Source of the DNA: CAYHSR01 sp043821725
Lineage (GTDB): Bacteria > Patescibacteriota > Patescibacteriia > Magasanikbacterales > GWA2-37-8
DNA length: 64,000 bases
Direction: 5' to 3'
NCBI GenBank assembly: GCA_043821725.1
Contig: JBDRCM010000006.1
Coordinates: 62,001 to 126,000 of the forward strand
Shown here: positions 32,347-43,900 of the stretch, piece after piece
How the letters are laid out: each line of letters opens with the position of its first letter
Position numbering within the stretch: position 1 is the stretch's first letter
Made by a program: the position numbers and the translations under genes
The notes under the pieces: model-generated
What the model saw: the letters and a program-made list of their open reading frames with translations, nothing else
Told to the model about the DNA's origin: nothing
Databases searched by the model: none

Positions 32347-34671
32347 ATGCAAAATACCCACATAATCAAAATGCTGGAAACAGCGCAATACGCAACATTA
32401 ATAGCAACAATAATAGCGGTTCCCCTTTTAATTGATAGATCTCTTATAAATTATTTTGTCTTAATCAAGCAATATTTGTTTGTAAGCTTAATTCTGCTCA
32501 ACTTGATTTTATTTAGCATTAAAACGATAATATCTCGCCAGCTGAATTACTCCCAATCACTTTTAGATGTTCCGCTCGCGCTTTTGCTTGGATTTATGTT
32601 TCTGTCATCAATATTTTCTTCTAATCAGCAAACCAGCTTTCTTGGAAGGAACGATATTTTTTTGATGAATTTTACTTTTTTCGCGTTCTTAATAATTTTT
32701 TATATTATCGTCGTAAACTGCATTTCAAATTATGAAAAGTGGAAAACAGCCATAATGATATTGGCCGGAGTAGGTGGCATAAGCGCCTTGTCATTTATAC
32801 TTACATCTTTTTTCAAATTTCAAATTCCATATATCAATTCAACTTTAAACATTGTGTCTGCCTCAATTACCGGATTTGGAATATGGCTTGTAGCGATTTT
32901 TTTAATCTGCGCCGGACAAATCTTAAAAAAGAACACAAAAATCAACTCAACCGTTTATTACTGGATAGTTATGGCTCTATGCGGATGGGGAATTATTCTT
33001 ATCAGCTATAACGTGCTTTGGTGGCTCCTATTAATTGGAACGTTAATAATATTGCTTATTGGCATAAGCTTTATTAAAGAGGTCAGAATGTATTTTCTTT
33101 CGTTTTTATTCGCCTTAATGGTAGCTGTAGTAATTTTCATTATTATGGGAAGCCCAAAATCACTGCAAGCAAACCTGCCTCTGGAAATGTCTCTTGGATT
33201 TAAGCCGTCATGGTCAATAACAAGCGAGTCAATATTTGACAATGCTAAAAATTTCATTCTTGGAAGCGGTCCGGGTTCTTTTAGCGCTGATTTTTCAAAA
33301 TTTCGCACAACAGAATTCAACTATAACCAACTGGCGTGGTCTTTGCGCTTTAGCCAGCCATTTAATACATACCTCGCGATTTTAAGCGAGCATGGAATAG
33401 CAACCGGCTTGGCATTTGTGCTTGTTATTTTGCTTGCCATTGGCTCTATTTTTAATTCAAACAGGAAAAAAAGATTTGGATTGGAAAATTTTGCCATTAT
33501 GACCGACAAAACCAACCAAGCCAGCCAGATTGATATTTATCTTCTGCTTTCGGTTTTCCTTATTTTGCTTGGCGGAATGACAATCAACTTTTTCAGCCCA
33601 AGTTTATGGATGATGTGGTGGCTATTACTTGGATTGCTCATTTCAGGTCTGCACTTAAATGGAAACAAGATCATTAAATCCAGATCACTTGTCTTGCAAA
33701 ATGTTCCTCAATATAATTTAGCTTTTTCTTTCAGCATAATAGTAATAACAGGACTTGTAATAATGCTCGGAATTCTTGGAACAAGATTTTATCTTGCTGA
33801 ATTCGCGTATGCTCAAGCCGTGCATGAAACAGAATATCCTAAAATTGACGCCAAACTGCAAAAAGCAATCAGCTTAAGATCCAACTATGATTCCTATCAT
33901 ATGGCTCAAGCCAGAAGCTATTTAAATCAAGCGGCTAATGATGCAAAGCAAGGAGCCAAAGAGGAAGATATTGCCGCGCTGGTTGCGTCAGCTGTAAATG
34001 AAGCTAAAAGAGCAACTGAGCTATCTCCTAATACAGTATCAGCTTGGGAAAACTTGGCCACAATGTATGAAAACGCATCAATGCTTGTTCCTGAAGCAAA
34101 TGAATGGGCTGTTAAATCATTAGAAAAAGCAATTGAACTTGAACCAACAAACGCGATGTTGCACTGGCAGTTGGCAAATAATTATTATTTTGCGAATAAT
34201 TTACCCAAAGCTGAAACAAATTTTAAAAAAGCCATTGATTTAAAAAACGATTACTTGCAGGCATATTTGGGATTGGCCCAGGTTTATGAAGCCAATAATA
34301 AAATAGATGAAGCAATAAATACACTTGACTTAATAACCCGCAACAGTCCGAGAGACACAGGCGTTCTATTCAACTATGGCCGTCTGTTATATAACCGCAA
34401 TCGCGCGGGTGATCGCGTTAAAGCAGAGCGCTTGTGGCTATTAGTAATACAAGACCAGCCAAAATATTCCAATGCACTCTACAGCTTGGGACTTCTCTAT
34501 GAAACACAAGGCGAAAAGCAAAAGGCATTATATTATTACTACAAAGTCAGGGATTTGAATCCAACAAATCAAGAAATTAAAAAAAAGATAGACAATCTAA
34601 ACTATGTTGTAAAGCCAGCTCCAGTTTTTCCGACCAGCACAAGCACTACCTCCAGTTTTGGCAATAATTAA
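32347..34671 (+). CDS. O-antigen-ligase-like membrane protein with TPR domain
   Basis: Membrane protein of 774 residues. About 12 hydrophobic segments fill residues 10-490, with a large loop containing GSGPGSFSADFSKFRTTEFN, which resembles the periplasmic loop of Wzy/WaaL-type enzymes. Residues ~530-750 are helical TPR repeats (AVKSLEKAIELEPTNAMLHW, NFKKAIDLKNDYLQAYLGLA, NALYSLGLLYETQGEKQKAL). The role is likely glycan polymerisation or ligation to a lipid or protein carrier at the outer face of the membrane; the exact substrate is unknown. First gene of the surface locus. Confidence 0.82.
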   Translation: MQNTHIIKMLETAQYATLIATIIAVPLLIDRSLINYFVLIKQYLFVSLILLNLILFSIKTIISRQLNYSQSLLDVPLALLLGFMFLSSIFSSNQQTSFLGRNDIFLMNFTFFAFLIIFYIIVVNCISNYEKWKTAIMILAGVGGISALSFILTSFFKFQIPYINSTLNIVSASITGFGIWLVAIFLICAGQILKKNTKINSTVYYWIVMALCGWGIILISYNVLWWLLLIGTLIILLIGISFIKEVRMYFLSFLFALMVAVVIFIIMGSPKSLQANLPLEMSLGFKPSWSITSESIFDNAKNFILGSGPGSFSADFSKFRTTEFNYNQLAWSLRFSQPFNTYLAILSEHGIATGLAFVLVILLAIGSIFNSNRKKRFGLENFAIMTDKTNQASQIDIYLLLSVFLILLGGMTINFFSPSLWMMWWLLLGLLISGLHLNGNKIIKSRSLVLQNVPQYNLAFSFSIIVITGLVIMLGILGTRFYLAEFAYAQAVHETEYPKIDAKLQKAISLRSNYDSYHMAQARSYLNQAANDAKQGAKEEDIAALVASAVNEAKRATELSPNTVSAWENLATMYENASMLVPEANEWAVKSLEKAIELEPTNAMLHWQLANNYYFANNLPKAETNFKKAIDLKNDYLQAYLGLAQVYEANNKIDEAINTLDLITRNSPRDTGVLFNYGRLLYNRNRAGDRVKAERLWLLVIQDQPKYSNALYSLGLLYETQGEKQKALYYYYKVRDLNPTNQEIKKKIDNLNYVVKPAPVFPTSTSTTSSFGNN

Positions 34672-34693
34672 TCTCTTTCGCACTAAGATCCTT

Positions 34694-35383
34694 ATGACAA
34701 CAGAATTGATTGTCAGAAAAAAAGCAAGCAAAAAAATATTTAAAAATAACGTTGTAATTTATCCTTTTTCAACGGTTTTTTTGTGTTTGCTCATCTGTCT
34801 TGTTTTTGTTCAACCGGTTTTTTGCTTAATGTCATCAACAAATTACACCATATTTGCAGATGATTTTCATTCTGGATTGGTTGCTACTTCAACAAATTAT
34901 CGACTAGAAGGCACTGCTGGTGAATCGCCTGTGGGATCAACCACTGGAGCAACTTACCAAATATTAGGAGGTTATCAATCAATGGACAGATCGTCATTGA
35001 GCATGTCCATAACCGACTCATCAATAAATCTGGGGGACTTGAGCACAACTGCTGTGAGCTCTGCAAATACCACTGTAACCATTACAACTGATTCTTCAAG
35101 CGGATACACTCTTTCAATTTCAAATGTTTCAGGAAGTACGATCACATCTGTTGCTGATGGAGCTGTAACAGCCGGACAAACAGAATATGGCTTTTCAGCA
35201 AGCGGTAGTCAGTCAATTATTTCCGGAGATGTTTCTGTTTCAGCAAAAGACATATCAACGGCTGTAGCGGCAATTACAAACAGTCAAACCGTGCTATCTT
35301 TTAAGGCATCAGTTGCTTCTTTGGGATCAAGCAGGCAAACATATCAGCAAACAATTACTCTATCGGCCAGCAATAATTTGTGA
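34694..35383 (+). CDS. Secreted WxL-like surface protein
   Basis: From the ATG at 34694 the protein has 229 residues; an upstream ATG at 34658 would overlap the previous gene by 14 nt. A long signal peptide (STVFLCLLICLVFVQPVFC) is followed by a Ser/Thr-rich beta domain. The end pattern (FKASVASLGSSRQTYQQTITLSASNNL, split by no gap) resembles WxL-type surface domains, though no W-x-L triplet is present. It is coupled by GTGA to the next gene, a DUF916-like protein; in Gram-positive bacteria these two families work together. Assignment is by pattern and context. Confidence 0.65.
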   Translation: MTTELIVRKKASKKIFKNNVVIYPFSTVFLCLLICLVFVQPVFCLMSSTNYTIFADDFHSGLVATSTNYRLEGTAGESPVGSTTGATYQILGGYQSMDRSSLSMSITDSSINLGDLSTTAVSSANTTVTITTDSSSGYTLSISNVSGSTITSVADGAVTAGQTEYGFSASGSQSIISGDVSVSAKDISTAVAAITNSQTVLSFKASVASLGSSRQTYQQTITLSASNNL

Positions 35384-36270
35384 AAAAAACTGTCTTACAA
35401 ATCTCTATCATAATAATCTCGCTGATTGCTCTCGTTAATAACGCGAGCGCTTTTAGCATAACTCCAAGCAAGCTGGGAATATCAATAGATCCCGGACAAT
35501 CAGCCAATTTCTCAATATCTTTGGAAAATACTGAAAAATCCGATCTTGTATTTGAAACAAAAATTTTAAGCGTAAGGCAAAATAATGCCGGACGACCTGA
35601 ATTTCTATCAAATTTTTCAAATACTGAAAAATGGGTGGCTTCTTTAACAAAAAATGAAGTTGTGAAAGCCAATAAGCAAGCGGAATTTGATTTTAACTTA
35701 TCAGTGCCAATTAAAACAGCGCCAGGCACATATTATATTGGAATGGCTTTCCAACCAATGCCAACAGCACAAGCAGACATGGGAATTACTCCTCAATTGG
35801 TGACTATTTTAGAAGTAAAAGTAAGTGGAACTGCTTATGAAAATCTTGAAATCACAAAATGGGAGTTAAATAAGGGAATTTCAGGAAAAAATAATTGGGA
35901 ATTTTGGCTAAATCTTAACAATGCAAGCAATGTTGAAATTTTTGCAAGCTCCACTGTTTCAATCCAAAAGAAAAAAGGGCAGGAAATATTTTCCTCTGCA
36001 ATCAATCTTGGAGGAGTAATTCTGCCGGAAACAGTCAGATTCTTAAAACCTTCAGTTATACTACCGGATAGCATCAATAAATGGCCGGCAATATATGTTG
36101 CTAAAATAAAAATTGAATATGGAAAAACCAGACAAACAATAGAATCTCAAACCGCAATTATTGTCTTGCCGGCGTGGTTTAAAATTTTAATTATCCTGTT
36201 GCTTGTTATTACTTTTTGTATCATTTTTTGGCGCATTTTTCTTAGAAAGAAAATTAACAAGAATAACTAA
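35380..36270 (+). CDS. DUF916-like membrane-anchored surface protein
   Basis: Protein of 296 residues. A signal peptide covers about 1-24 (ISIIIISLIALVNNASA). The extracellular part starts FSITPSKLGISIDPGQSANFSISLEN, the pattern of the DUF916 Ig-like domain, and continues with a second beta domain. A C-terminal membrane helix (WFKILIILLLVITFCIIFW) and a basic tail (RKKINKNN) anchor it. It starts with GTG at 35380, overlapping the previous stop by 3 nt. It likely presents or anchors the preceding WxL-like protein. Confidence 0.75.
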   Translation: MKKTVLQISIIIISLIALVNNASAFSITPSKLGISIDPGQSANFSISLENTEKSDLVFETKILSVRQNNAGRPEFLSNFSNTEKWVASLTKNEVVKANKQAEFDFNLSVPIKTAPGTYYIGMAFQPMPTAQADMGITPQLVTILEVKVSGTAYENLEITKWELNKGISGKNNWEFWLNLNNASNVEIFASSTVSIQKKKGQEIFSSAINLGGVILPETVRFLKPSVILPDSINKWPAIYVAKIKIEYGKTRQTIESQTAIIVLPAWFKILIILLLVITFCIIFWRIFLRKKINKNN

Positions 36271-36296
36271 AGGATACAAAACATTCTTATCCACAC

Positions 36297-36322
36297 ATCT
36301 CGCTAAAAAACGAGATTTTTTA
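36297..36322 (+). terminator. Terminator of the 32347-36270 operon
   Basis: ATCTCG and CGAGAT flank an 8-nt A-rich loop, followed by a T run. A TATAAT at 36335-36340 just after it may be the -10 of the next gene. Confidence 0.75.
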
Positions 36323-36373
36323 ATAAAAAAATGGTATAATACATAAAATTTAATTCAAAGCGACCAAACAACG

Positions 36374-39300
36374 ATGAGAAATACCCGATTGCAAGAAAGT
36401 AGGATTTCAAAACCTCAAATTTTTGGTATTTTGAGTTTGTTTTTGTGTACAATTTTTGTTATTTTTGCCATTGCTTTTGTGCAAGCACAAAGAGCTGAAG
36501 CAGCTATCCCCCCAGGCCTAATTACATATCAAGGAAAACTGTTGGACAATGGCTCTCTTGCCACCACCACTAAGAGCGCAACATTTACTTTGCACGACGC
36601 TCTAACAGGAGGCAACACTCTGCACACAACTGCGACAAGCGTTGTGCCTTCTGACGGATTATTTTCAATTGATATTTCAGCGACATCAACAATCTTTAGA
36701 GATAATTCAGCTGTATATTTGCAGGTACAAATTGATGGCGAAACATTAAGCCCTCGTAAGCGCATTACTGCCTCTCCATATTCTTTTAACTCGCGTTATC
36801 TTGATGGAGTGGCACCTGACACGGTTTCCACTTCGCAATATATTCCTCTTTCAGATACCAATGGATTTTTTACATTTACTAGCGCCACCATTACAACAGC
36901 CACTGTGAGCAATCTTACTGTAAGCGGGCAGATGACAATGAGCAATGTGAGTACAACTAATTTAACAGTTTCAGGAAATCTTGCAGTAAGCGGCACAACT
37001 ACTTTGGCAACAACCACAATAACAAGTTCAACAATCACAAACTTAATTGTGGGAACTTCAATCCAGCTTCCAAATGATTCAATTGACGTTGACGCAATGG
37101 CGCCGAATTCAGTTGGTTCGTCAGAGCTCATATCATCAGGCGTTGTTGCTGAAATTTACGGCTCATCAACTCATTCCGGAAGAATTACAGTTGATGAGGA
37201 CGGAAGAATCACTTCAGCATCTTCGCAATTGATTTCCATAAATGCCAACCAAGTGAGCGCCGGAATATTGGCAACAGCAAGAGGCGGAACAGGCACTTCA
37301 ACGCTTGGATCCAATGGCTCAATGGTTTATTCCAACGGTACAACTTACTCTTTTGTATCTCCGGGAACATCCGGACAAATCTTGCTATCAAACGGCGCTG
37401 CATCACCCAGCTGGACAAACACTTCCACTCTAGGTCTTGCAGCTGCTTCTCATGATCATGACAGCGCTTATGTAAATGTAAGCGGTGATATAATGACCGG
37501 CGCGTTAAGCATAAACAACACTTTGGGAGTATCAGGCACAACTACTTTGGCAACCAGTTCAGGCCGAGTCGGAATAGGTACTACCTCCCCAAGCTCAAGC
37601 TTGCATATAAACGAAGGCGGATTATTAATAACAGGCACGACTGGCGCCACTCCTGTTTCAGGAGCAGGAACGCGGTTGATGTGGATACCTGCTAAAAGCG
37701 CGTTTAGAGCAGGAATAGTAACGGGTGCTCAATGGGATGATGCAAATATTGGAAACTATTCGATGGCTTTTGGTTATGATTCAATGGCAACAGGCACTCA
37801 GACTTATGCTTTTGGTAGTGAAGCTGTTGCAGGAGGTGAAGCATCATATGCTTTTGGACCAAACGCGGTTGTAAATGGCGCCGGTTCATTTGCAATTGGA
37901 CAGTCAGCAAATGTAACGGGTTATAATTCTTATGCGATTGGACGTGAAGGAACAGTAAACGGCAATTATTCACAACTATTTACATTAAATTCAGCCGGCC
38001 ATACTCTTTCTGATTCAAATACATTATCCATTATGGGTGGGGAAGTCGGAATAGGTACTACAACGCCCATAGCTGAATTGGATATATATGGAAACATAGC
38101 TTTAACAGGAGGATCGCCTAGATACATCAATTTTAATACCTCAACAGGATCCGATGGATATGGCTTAAGAGATAACAGCGGAACAATGCAATATAAAAAT
38201 CTAAGCGGCAGCTGGCTTAATTTAAGCAATGCCGGTTCATATTGGACTTTGAACGGATCAGATATTTACTACAACAACGGAAATGTGGGCATCGGCACAA
38301 CCACCCCATCATACTTATTAGATGTTGCAGGCGATGTCCGCATAGGCACATCAACTTCTTCCACAATAATAATACGCGGATTGGTTGGCTCTGATATTAT
38401 ACCTACAACCGACGCCACCTACGCCCTAGGTTCATCTGCTTTACGCTGGTCAAATGTTTATTCTGCAACAGGCACATTTGGCAATTCCACAATAATCGGC
38501 ACCAATAGCATTACCGCTGACACAGATTCACTATGGAGCACCACGAACAGCTCTAATTTATCAATAATGAGCTCAGCTAATTTAACAATATCATCACAAG
38601 GAGAGATGATGTTTGGAACGCAAGGAAGTGAAAAAATGAGAATAGCTTCATCTACAGGTTATGTTGGAATAAATAATACAGATCCACAACAGCTTTTACA
38701 TATTAGCGGAGTTACACCGGCAATACTGGTGCAAACAACTAACAGTACCACTGACTCCAGCATCAATTTCGCGGACACCGAAGGCGGAGACACATGGCAA
38801 ATAGGAAAGAAAGGATCAAACGACGGAGGTGTAAATAACTATTTGTTTTTCTCCTATGCCGGAGAAAAAGTGGTTGTAAATCCTGACGGGCAAATGGGAA
38901 TAGGCACTTTAGCTCCGCAAACCCTTTTGCATTTAAGCGAGGAGGATGGAGGAGGAGCTGACTCTTCAGCACCCTTAACGCTTTTAACTCTCACGCATAC
39001 GGCTGCTTCCACTTCATCCGCTGGCATTGGGGCTCAAATAAATTTTGAACTTGAACATGAGGGAGGCGCAACTGTGACAGGAGCGGCAATAACCGGAGAA
39101 CTATCAGATGCAAGCTCTACTGTGCCTTTAGGCGCATTATTATTTAAAACCAACGATGCAAATCCAATGCTTGGATTACAGGAAAGAGCTAGAATAAATT
39201 CTAATGGATATATGGGTATAGGCACTGATGATCCTGGCGCGCGTCTTCAAATAGAGAATCAAGACGTATCAAACGCGCAATTAAGAATATCACAAAATGC

Positions 39301-40921
39301 TTCCAATTATGTTGACTTTAAAATGAGCACAACTTCGCTATACATCAATACTTCAGTACCGACCACTACTTTAAACAGCGTATATTTCTATCTAACTAAC
39401 AACACAAACACATCAACTTTGGTGATTGAAAGTAATGTTGACAGCGGCCCGTTCGGCTCGGAAATCCGTCTAATAGACAACCACAGTGAGGGATGGAGAA
39501 TATTCAGTGATTCACAAGACCATCACTTATTTTTTAGAAATCAAAATCAAACAGTCACTACCACGCTATTTTTAGATAATAATACAGGATATGTAGGTAT
39601 TGGAGCGGCATCAGCTTCTTCATCACTATTTGTCAACGGACTTGCTGGAGGCACAGATACATGGTACTCATCTTCTGACATGCGCCTTAAAACCAATGTT
39701 GTATCAATTGAAAATGCTTTGGAAAAAGTTAAACAGTTGCGTGGAGTACAATTTGATTGGATTGATGACACAAATAGATCCAAAGGAAAACAAATTGGCT
39801 TTATTGCACAAGAAACCTTGCCGATTGTACCTGAAGTTGTAAATCAAATAGGAGATATGTATAGCATTAAATATGGCGCCTTAACAGCTCTGCTTGCTGA
39901 AGCGATAAAGGAACAGCAAATAAAAATTGAACAGCTGGAAGGCATGCTTACATTAAATGCTTCTTCCACAAGCGTTGGCCCAATATCATATATTGGCGAC
40001 AACATAAATCTGAATGGAAATATAATACTCAATACTGGAGGAATTATTGGATTTAATAATGCCTGGCAAATTGATACGTCAGGAAATTTAATCCGCCGTC
40101 TGGCTACTAACAAAGGAGTAAAAGAGGTTTATGGATTGCAATCAACATCAAAAAGCGAAATCGTCATATCTGGAACCAGCCAACTTCAAGGCGGACAAAA
40201 GAAAATTAAACTTGATGATTTGGACGTTGAAATTATAGATACAAGCATTCCTTTAAAAGTGAGTATTACCATGGCAGGACCTTCGGAAGGGGTATATGTA
40301 TCTGAAAGGAGCTTTACTGACTTTTTAGTAAAAGAAAACAATGAAGGCAAAAGCAATGCCCAGTTTGATTGGGTGGTTATAGCCAAAGTAAGGAGCGACT
40401 TAAGCCCGCAAAATGAGCTCGATGACTATATTCCAGATAATATCAACCAAGCCCCTGACACTAATGCAAACACTGTACAAAACAGCGAAGCCAATCAATC
40501 CAACGAAGACAATACCACAACAGAGGACACAATAGACAATACAGAGGACACAACAGACACATTAGATGATACAATATCAGAAGCAACAGATACACAGACC
40601 GATGATACCGGCGATCAAACCAGCGATCAAACCAATGAAGGACAAACTGAAAATACTACAGGCAATGAAAACAGCGCCTCGCAAGCCCAAACAGCAGGAA
40701 TTGATCCAATAAGCAGTGAAAACACGAGCCAAACAAGCAACACAACTGGCTCTGAAACAAGCACAGCTGTTGATAATTCAGGATCTGCAGCCGGCTCGAC
40801 TTCTTCTGGCGCACCTAATAATACAGCTGTTCAAAGCAACAGCGAAAATACCAGCCAAAGTGAAAATCAAAGCGCTATCGAAAATAATACCAGCCAGACA
40901 GCAGGCCAGACAGTGGAATGA
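36374..40921 (+). CDS. Giant fibre-like surface protein with internal S74 chaperone domain
   Basis: Exported protein of 1515 residues. The N-terminus is a signal or anchor segment (IFGILSLFLCTIFVIFAIAFVQAQ). Residues ~45-1090 are Ser/Thr/Gly-rich and contain at least six repeats of the kind VGIGTTxPxxxLxxxG (about 395, 555, 630, 755, 835 and 950), as in phage tail fibres. Residues ~1099-1205 form a peptidase_S74 intramolecular chaperone: SSDMRLKTNV (Ser 1101 a candidate nucleophile), QLRGVQFDW, IGFIAQETLPIVPEVV and YGALTALLAEAIKEQ. About 310 residues follow, ending in an Asn/Thr/Asp/Gln-rich tail. S74 domains usually sit at the very C-terminus, so the long tail is odd. Confidence 0.85.
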   Translation: MRNTRLQESRISKPQIFGILSLFLCTIFVIFAIAFVQAQRAEAAIPPGLITYQGKLLDNGSLATTTKSATFTLHDALTGGNTLHTTATSVVPSDGLFSIDISATSTIFRDNSAVYLQVQIDGETLSPRKRITASPYSFNSRYLDGVAPDTVSTSQYIPLSDTNGFFTFTSATITTATVSNLTVSGQMTMSNVSTTNLTVSGNLAVSGTTTLATTTITSSTITNLIVGTSIQLPNDSIDVDAMAPNSVGSSELISSGVVAEIYGSSTHSGRITVDEDGRITSASSQLISINANQVSAGILATARGGTGTSTLGSNGSMVYSNGTTYSFVSPGTSGQILLSNGAASPSWTNTSTLGLAAASHDHDSAYVNVSGDIMTGALSINNTLGVSGTTTLATSSGRVGIGTTSPSSSLHINEGGLLITGTTGATPVSGAGTRLMWIPAKSAFRAGIVTGAQWDDANIGNYSMAFGYDSMATGTQTYAFGSEAVAGGEASYAFGPNAVVNGAGSFAIGQSANVTGYNSYAIGREGTVNGNYSQLFTLNSAGHTLSDSNTLSIMGGEVGIGTTTPIAELDIYGNIALTGGSPRYINFNTSTGSDGYGLRDNSGTMQYKNLSGSWLNLSNAGSYWTLNGSDIYYNNGNVGIGTTTPSYLLDVAGDVRIGTSTSSTIIIRGLVGSDIIPTTDATYALGSSALRWSNVYSATGTFGNSTIIGTNSITADTDSLWSTTNSSNLSIMSSANLTISSQGEMMFGTQGSEKMRIASSTGYVGINNTDPQQLLHISGVTPAILVQTTNSTTDSSINFADTEGGDTWQIGKKGSNDGGVNNYLFFSYAGEKVVVNPDGQMGIGTLAPQTLLHLSEEDGGGADSSAPLTLLTLTHTAASTSSAGIGAQINFELEHEGGATVTGAAITGELSDASSTVPLGALLFKTNDANPMLGLQERARINSNGYMGIGTDDPGARLQIENQDVSNAQLRISQNASNYVDFKMSTTSLYINTSVPTTTLNSVYFYLTNNTNTSTLVIESNVDSGPFGSEIRLIDNHSEGWRIFSDSQDHHLFFRNQNQTVTTTLFLDNNTGYVGIGAASASSSLFVNGLAGGTDTWYSSSDMRLKTNVVSIENALEKVKQLRGVQFDWIDDTNRSKGKQIGFIAQETLPIVPEVVNQIGDMYSIKYGALTALLAEAIKEQQIKIEQLEGMLTLNASSTSVGPISYIGDNINLNGNIILNTGGIIGFNNAWQIDTSGNLIRRLATNKGVKEVYGLQSTSKSEIVISGTSQLQGGQKKIKLDDLDVEIIDTSIPLKVSITMAGPSEGVYVSERSFTDFLVKENNEGKSNAQFDWVVIAKVRSDLSPQNELDDYIPDNINQAPDTNANTVQNSEANQSNEDNTTTEDTIDNTEDTTDTLDDTISEATDTQTDDTGDQTSDQTNEGQTENTTGNENSASQAQTAGIDPISSENTSQTSNTTGSETSTAVDNSGSAAGSTSSGAPNNTAVQSNSENTSQSENQSAIENNTSQTAGQTVE

Positions 40922-40936
40922 AAAACGTCATAAAAT

Positions 40937-43900
40937 ATGACGACACATAAAATTAAAAAATTTATCATCATAACAGCCGTATTAGCAGGCGCTTTTTTTT
41001 GTTGGTCAAACGCGTTTTCTTCCGACCAAAATATCACGGTTGATATGGCCGTTCCGCAACAGACAGTAGGTCCGCCACCTCCACCAGTTGATAATCCACC
41101 TATTATAAGCAATGTGGTGATAACCACTTCAGCGACAACAGCCACAACAACATGGACTGCCACTGATGATAATGGCATAAGCAGTGTTCTTTATGACTAT
41201 GGAATTGACACGACCTACAGTCAAAGCGGAGCAGTAAGCGGAAGCTATCAATCAGTAATCACAGGCCTTAGCCCAAACACTTTATATAATTATAGAATTA
41301 CAGTTATTGACACTGCCGCCCATACCCGAACAGCCACCGGAACTTTTCAAACCGAAATACAAACGCAGGTTCCGGATACAACGCCTCCGGTGGTCAGCAA
41401 TTTACAAGTTATAACTGGAATTACGTCAACCACAATAACATGGCTTACAGATGAACCAGCTAACAGTCAATTGGATTATTATCGCTCGCCAACAAACAAA
41501 TTGAGCGTGATAAATTCAAATCTTCTGACATCCCATAAGGTAAAACTTAATAATCTTGTTCCAAATACAACATACTTTTATGAAATTTATGTTTCTGATA
41601 CATTTGGAAATACTTATGGAACAAATGTTTTTTCTTTTACAACCAATCCTGACACAATTGCCCCTCCAAATGTCCAGAACATTCAACTATCAACCAGCAC
41701 TAACGCGATCAATATATCATGGGAAAACCCCTTAACTGTCACCGTTCCGGATTTTTCTTATGTAAGAGTTATGAGAACCACTCTGGCTCCGGCTACTTCT
41801 CCATCACAGGGAAATCTCAAATATTCCGGCGCCGGGCAAAGCGCGGTTGACAACAATTTTTCCTATAATACCGTCTATTATTATACGATTTTTTCATTTG
41901 ACACTTCCAATAACAACAGCACCGGAGCAAGCAAAAGTATAAATTACATAAAGATATCCATTCCTCCGCCATTAAATGAAATTTGCAACAACAATATTGA
42001 TGATGATGGCGACGGGCTTACTGATTGTGCGGATCCGGATTGCGTGAATAGCTTGTTGTGCATTATCCCTCCTCCTCCCCCTCCGCCACCTCCCCCTCCG
42101 CCACCTCCTCCTCCCCCTCCGCCCGGCTCAACTATTTCACAATGCCAAGATACCATTGACAATGATAATGACGGGCTTACTGACTATCCATATGATCCCG
42201 GCTGTACAAGCGCTGAAGATGACGATGAATACAACCCGGCAAAGTCAACCATACCTGAATTTGCAAAAATAAAAATCAATCAAATTAATTTTTACGCGGC
42301 AAATTCATTGATTAAACTTACTCCTGTAAATTCAAATGTTTCAGGAATTGTTAATTTTAATCTAAGCATAAAAATTCCGGCCAGCCAGCTCCCTTCCACT
42401 CCTTCTTCAACATATATTACAGTCCAAGGGACAAAACATAATCTTGTACTTGATAACAACAATAACTATGCCACCACTGTTTCTTTTCCGCAAACATCGC
42501 TGTTAGATGCCTATTTGGAAATTGATTATGGATCAGGACAGTTTGATTCAGTTAGTTTCCAAATCAGCGGAATCCAATTTGGAACAATTACTGGAGAAAA
42601 AAATCAGCCATTAAGTCAAGCTAACGCCTATCTGTATACCAAAGATAAAAACTTGATTGATTTATCTGTTTATGGCCAGCAAAATCCATACATAACAAGC
42701 GCGAACGGATCTTACGGATGGATGGTTCCAAACGGACAATACTATATTGTTGTTAAAAAAAACGGATATTATGACAGACAAACACCAGTTTTCACGCTTA
42801 CAAATAATATAGTTAATCAAAATATAAGCTTGATAATAAAGCCGGAAAAAATGAAAGATGTTATTGATTTGAACAAGCCAATCGCAGAAAACATAAAAAA
42901 TGTCGCAAAAAATATATCAAGCCAGGCAAACGCAGTTACCAAAAGAATAATGCAGACCGGAAAAGACACTATTGCCAATGTGCAGGAAATAGTTGATAAC
43001 CCGGCAATTGAAGAAATCACTCAAAAAGTCGTGGTCCCGGCCACAGTTGGAATAATAGCAATCAGCATTGCCCCATTTTTAACATGGGGTGAAGTTCTGC
43101 CACTTTTACGATTGCTTTTCTTACAGCCGTTAATGCTTCTTGGATGGAGACGCAAAAAAAAGTGGGGGGTTGTTTACAATACCTTAACCAAACTGCCGAT
43201 AGATTTGGCAATAGTGCGTTTATTCAATGCCGATACAAACAAGCTGGTGCAGACCCGCGTGACTGACAAGCAAGGCCGTTATTTTTTCATTATCAAGGCT
43301 GGCAAATACCGACTGGAGGTAAATAAAAAGAATTTTGTTTTTCCATCTTCCCTTCTTGCCAAATATGAAAATGATGGAGAGCGAATCGGCATTTATCATG
43401 GGGAAATAATGAGGGCATCAAGCAATGACGCTGTCGTTACATCAGACATACCATTAGATCCGGTTGGCGAGCATAAAAAACCCACTCGCCTTGTATGGAA
43501 TAAAATTGGCCGATCTTTTCAAAATTGGATTGGCGCTTTAGGCATAATAGTGACGTCTATTTCATTATATATTACGCCAAAATGGTATATAGCTTTATTT
43601 TTGGTCCTGCATATTGCCTTGTATATAATGTTCCAGCGCCTATCAATTCTTGCCAGTCCAAAAAGCTGGGGCGTTGTATATGATAAAACAAACCGCAAGC
43701 CATTAGGCAAAACCGTTGCCCGGCTGTTTAACGCGCGTTTTAACAAGCTTATTTCTACGCAGGTTACAGATCGAAAAGGAAGATATCAATTCTTAGCGGG
43801 CGACGATAAATATTATGTAACATATGAAAAAATGGATTACAGGACGCGCAAGGCGGATTTTGACTTAAAGGGAAAAAAAGGAGGGGCCATTACAATTGAC

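Noticed and set aside
36287..36295. TTATCCACA (perfect DnaA box), also near 56258
   Set aside because: Single boxes occur by chance in AT-rich DNA; no cluster surrounds them.
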